A DNA stretch of 64,000 nucleotides from assembly GCA_008694505.1 (NCBI GenBank), contig VZDJ01004378.1, positions 7,273,400 to 7,337,399 on the forward strand, in the 5' to 3' direction. Source of the DNA: Cyanoderma ruficeps (lineage: Eukaryota; Chordata; Aves; Passeriformes; Timaliidae). The notes beneath the pieces are model-generated. The model made no database searches, was not told the DNA's origin, and worked only from the letters and a program-made list of their open reading frames with translations. Below are positions 62,081 to 64,000 of this stretch, one piece after another (positions within the stretch are counted from its first letter, which is position 1; every line of letters starts with the position of its first letter). Made by a program: the position numbers and the translations under genes.

Positions 62081-64000
62081 AAAAGTCTTTGTTGGGAAGA
62101 AAAACTGTATTTTTTACTTAAAGATGATAAAGTTGGCAGTTTACAGTGTTGAGCAGTACTTTCTGCTAAGCTCAATGGTTTATATGTATTCATCTAGTCC
62201 TTTTTAATGTGCATCTGCCAAAGCTGATCCGAACTCATCAATCAAAGGGAGTTTCCATAATTCAGTATGTGTTCGACTGATCTAGCTGGAAAAGAACAAC
62301 TGCATGTCCCAGACAATCTTGAAAATCTCATAGCCATTGTCTGTTCACTGGACACCTATTTCTATTCTTAGAAATAAATTAAAAAAAAAAAAAGACAACA
62401 AAGTCTTAACTAAGAGTTAAATCATGATTTAAACACAGACATTACAAGTAAGAGAATTCAGCAACTGGAATACTTGAATCTGTAAAAGAAGAAAAAGTTT
62501 CTAACTTGTTTTTGCCCCTGGTAGATGTTATCCCACAAATTAAGGGTGACAACTTAATTTAGGGTCCTAGATAAACTACAAAATCCCACTGCTGTCATTC
62601 AGATTGTAGCCTGAGGGGTCTAATGTGATCTTTTGGATTTACAAACACCTGCCTTGGATTATGCCATATGTCTTCTGAGTGGCTCCAGGGGTGTATGCTC
62701 TGTCCAGTACTCGGCTCATTTTGTGGTTTAAGAATGCATAACTGAACACAGAAATATGAAGGTTTGCATCCATTTACAATTTATCAAGTGTGATGGCCAT
62801 GTTCTGATTTTAGAGGCATTCAGTGGTCTGGAAAGGGGCATATGTATGGGCTGAATTTGGCCCTGGGCCATTTATGAATATAGGTAACACTTTTCACTTA
62901 ACATGAGCAAGTCACAAATTCAACTGTTTAATTTAAATAGATCGTTATCACCACATCTTCCAGATTTAAGAGGCAGGGCTAGAAATACTGTCAGTAGCCT
63001 GGATGAAAAGGAAAAATTCCACTAGCCTTCTATCTTCCAATATTTAGTTTGACACAGAGCTCTCACTACACAAAGATACATAAAATTTTGCTTCTTTCAA
63101 CAACTGTTTGAACTCTACTATTTTGCTTTTACATTTTAATCACATAGTGGTACAATATTTTCTTTCTTTTTTCCTCCGAAATGTTACTAGTTTGTCTTTC
63201 AACTAAACATTTGTTTCTTAATGCAGAATGGTACGTTAGAAGTATTATATATTAAAATATTTTATATGAATATATGTATATACATATATTATATTAAGAT
63301 TGTTCCCAAAACAGGGAAATTAAATCAAAATATGTATTTCTCATCCATTTCCTTAGAGGTCTATAAACTTATAACAAAGAAAAAATCTAATCTTTCAAAA
63401 AACAATTATACTAATTACAAGTTAATTTAAAAGGCATAACAGAAAACAATTAAATAACAAGTATGGATGCAACATGGTAATATTAAGCTAGTAATTTTTG
63501 GCCAAATTTACAGTATTTTCAGATGACACTTTATATAATAAATTTGAAGTGGTTTCACAAATAACTTTGTCAGCAGGATGGGTTAAAGGTGAGAGGTGTG
63601 GCTACTCACTTCATTACAATTAAATGGAAAGAGTGAGATGTTAAAACAGTAAAGGAGAAGTAAACTTTAGCTGCTTTGTCCTTATAGCTGTTATTTTAAA
63701 AATTGCAGCTAGTAAAATTACTGTCTGATGGTTCCTAAAAGCATTCCTAGCATTTTCTAACACTAGAGGTAGTAACATACAGATACTGACTTCTGTCAAT
63801 ACATCTGTGTTCAGAAAAGAAAATTTTGCTTCCAAACTCTTACTCCACATTTTATATTAATTCTTCATTAATTAAATAGGAACCTGAGTATGCAAGGAAT
63901 AGAAACCTGAATCAGACTAATTTAGAGCAATGCTGTTTAGGGGTTTCCAGTTTATTTGAGTCTATAGAAAAGTTTATACAATGCTTATGTATGCAAAGTT
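62081..64000. other. Unique AT-rich sequence
   Basis: No gene or transposon recognised. A poly-A run lies at 62379-62391. A very AT-rich TATA/ATAT stretch lies at about 63244-63300. The short phrase 'gggctgaatttggccctggg' near 62849 resembles old sauropsid repeats but is too short to assign. Confidence 0.5.

Overview
This window reads as AT-rich vertebrate nuclear DNA, almost certainly from a bird. The evidence is the repeat content. There are four fragments of the avian LINE CR1: three in + orientation and one roughly 1.1-kb antisense copy. There is also one solitary LTR of an avian ERVL-like endogenous retrovirus, which ends in the usual '...TTTTGCCC ... CTTATCTC' 3' block. Recognised interspersed repeats cover only about 4% of the window, which fits a compact avian genome. 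Family assignments come from recognition of consensus sequence, not from a database search.

I found no protein-coding gene, rRNA, tRNA gene or CRISPR. Nearly all open frames are shorter than about 110 codons, have no recognisable domain and look like chance. The one longer frame, 172 codons at 57977-58495, lies inside the LTR. The window is best read as a gene desert or the inside of a very long intron. Many of its unique stretches have the look of conserved non-coding sequence: homeodomain-type TAAT cores, E-boxes and few repeats. That look cannot be confirmed from one genome.

Layout. 0-4.7 kb: a decayed CR1 5'-end piece at 2.13-2.56 kb, an A/C-rich simple repeat with one N at 3.45-3.61 kb, and a 31-bp tandem duplication at 4.6 kb. 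4.7-15.9 kb: mostly unique sequence with several palindromes (6.35, 6.59, 8.93, 14.48 kb), a CR1 3' end at 12.7-12.9 kb, and the antisense CR1 at 14.83-15.93 kb. 16-24 kb: unique sequence leading to the best regulatory candidate, a conserved-looking block at 22.9-23.4 kb followed by a TATA box at 23764, a possible ~157-bp first exon and a strong splice donor at 23951/23952. 24-43 kb: unique sequence with microsatellites, a possible 36-nt microexon (29160), another conserved-looking block (33.45-33.85 kb) and a canonical G-quadruplex motif (38031). 43.7-44 kb: an old palindromic repeat with a tRNA-type B box, with a related fragment at 30.4 kb. 44-57 kb: unique sequence with a CR1 stub at 51.7 kb, a CTCF-like site at 54.15 kb and a possible 24-nt microexon at 56.78 kb. 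57.7-58.7 kb: the solo LTR with an internal 39-bp minisatellite. 61.92-62.08 kb: a striking 160-bp imperfect foldback, the clearest structure that no common feature type explains.

No operon-like or pathway relation between genes can be described, because no gene is recognised. If the 23.8-kb promoter is real, the surrounding blocks would be candidate enhancers for its transcript or for a distant developmental gene.
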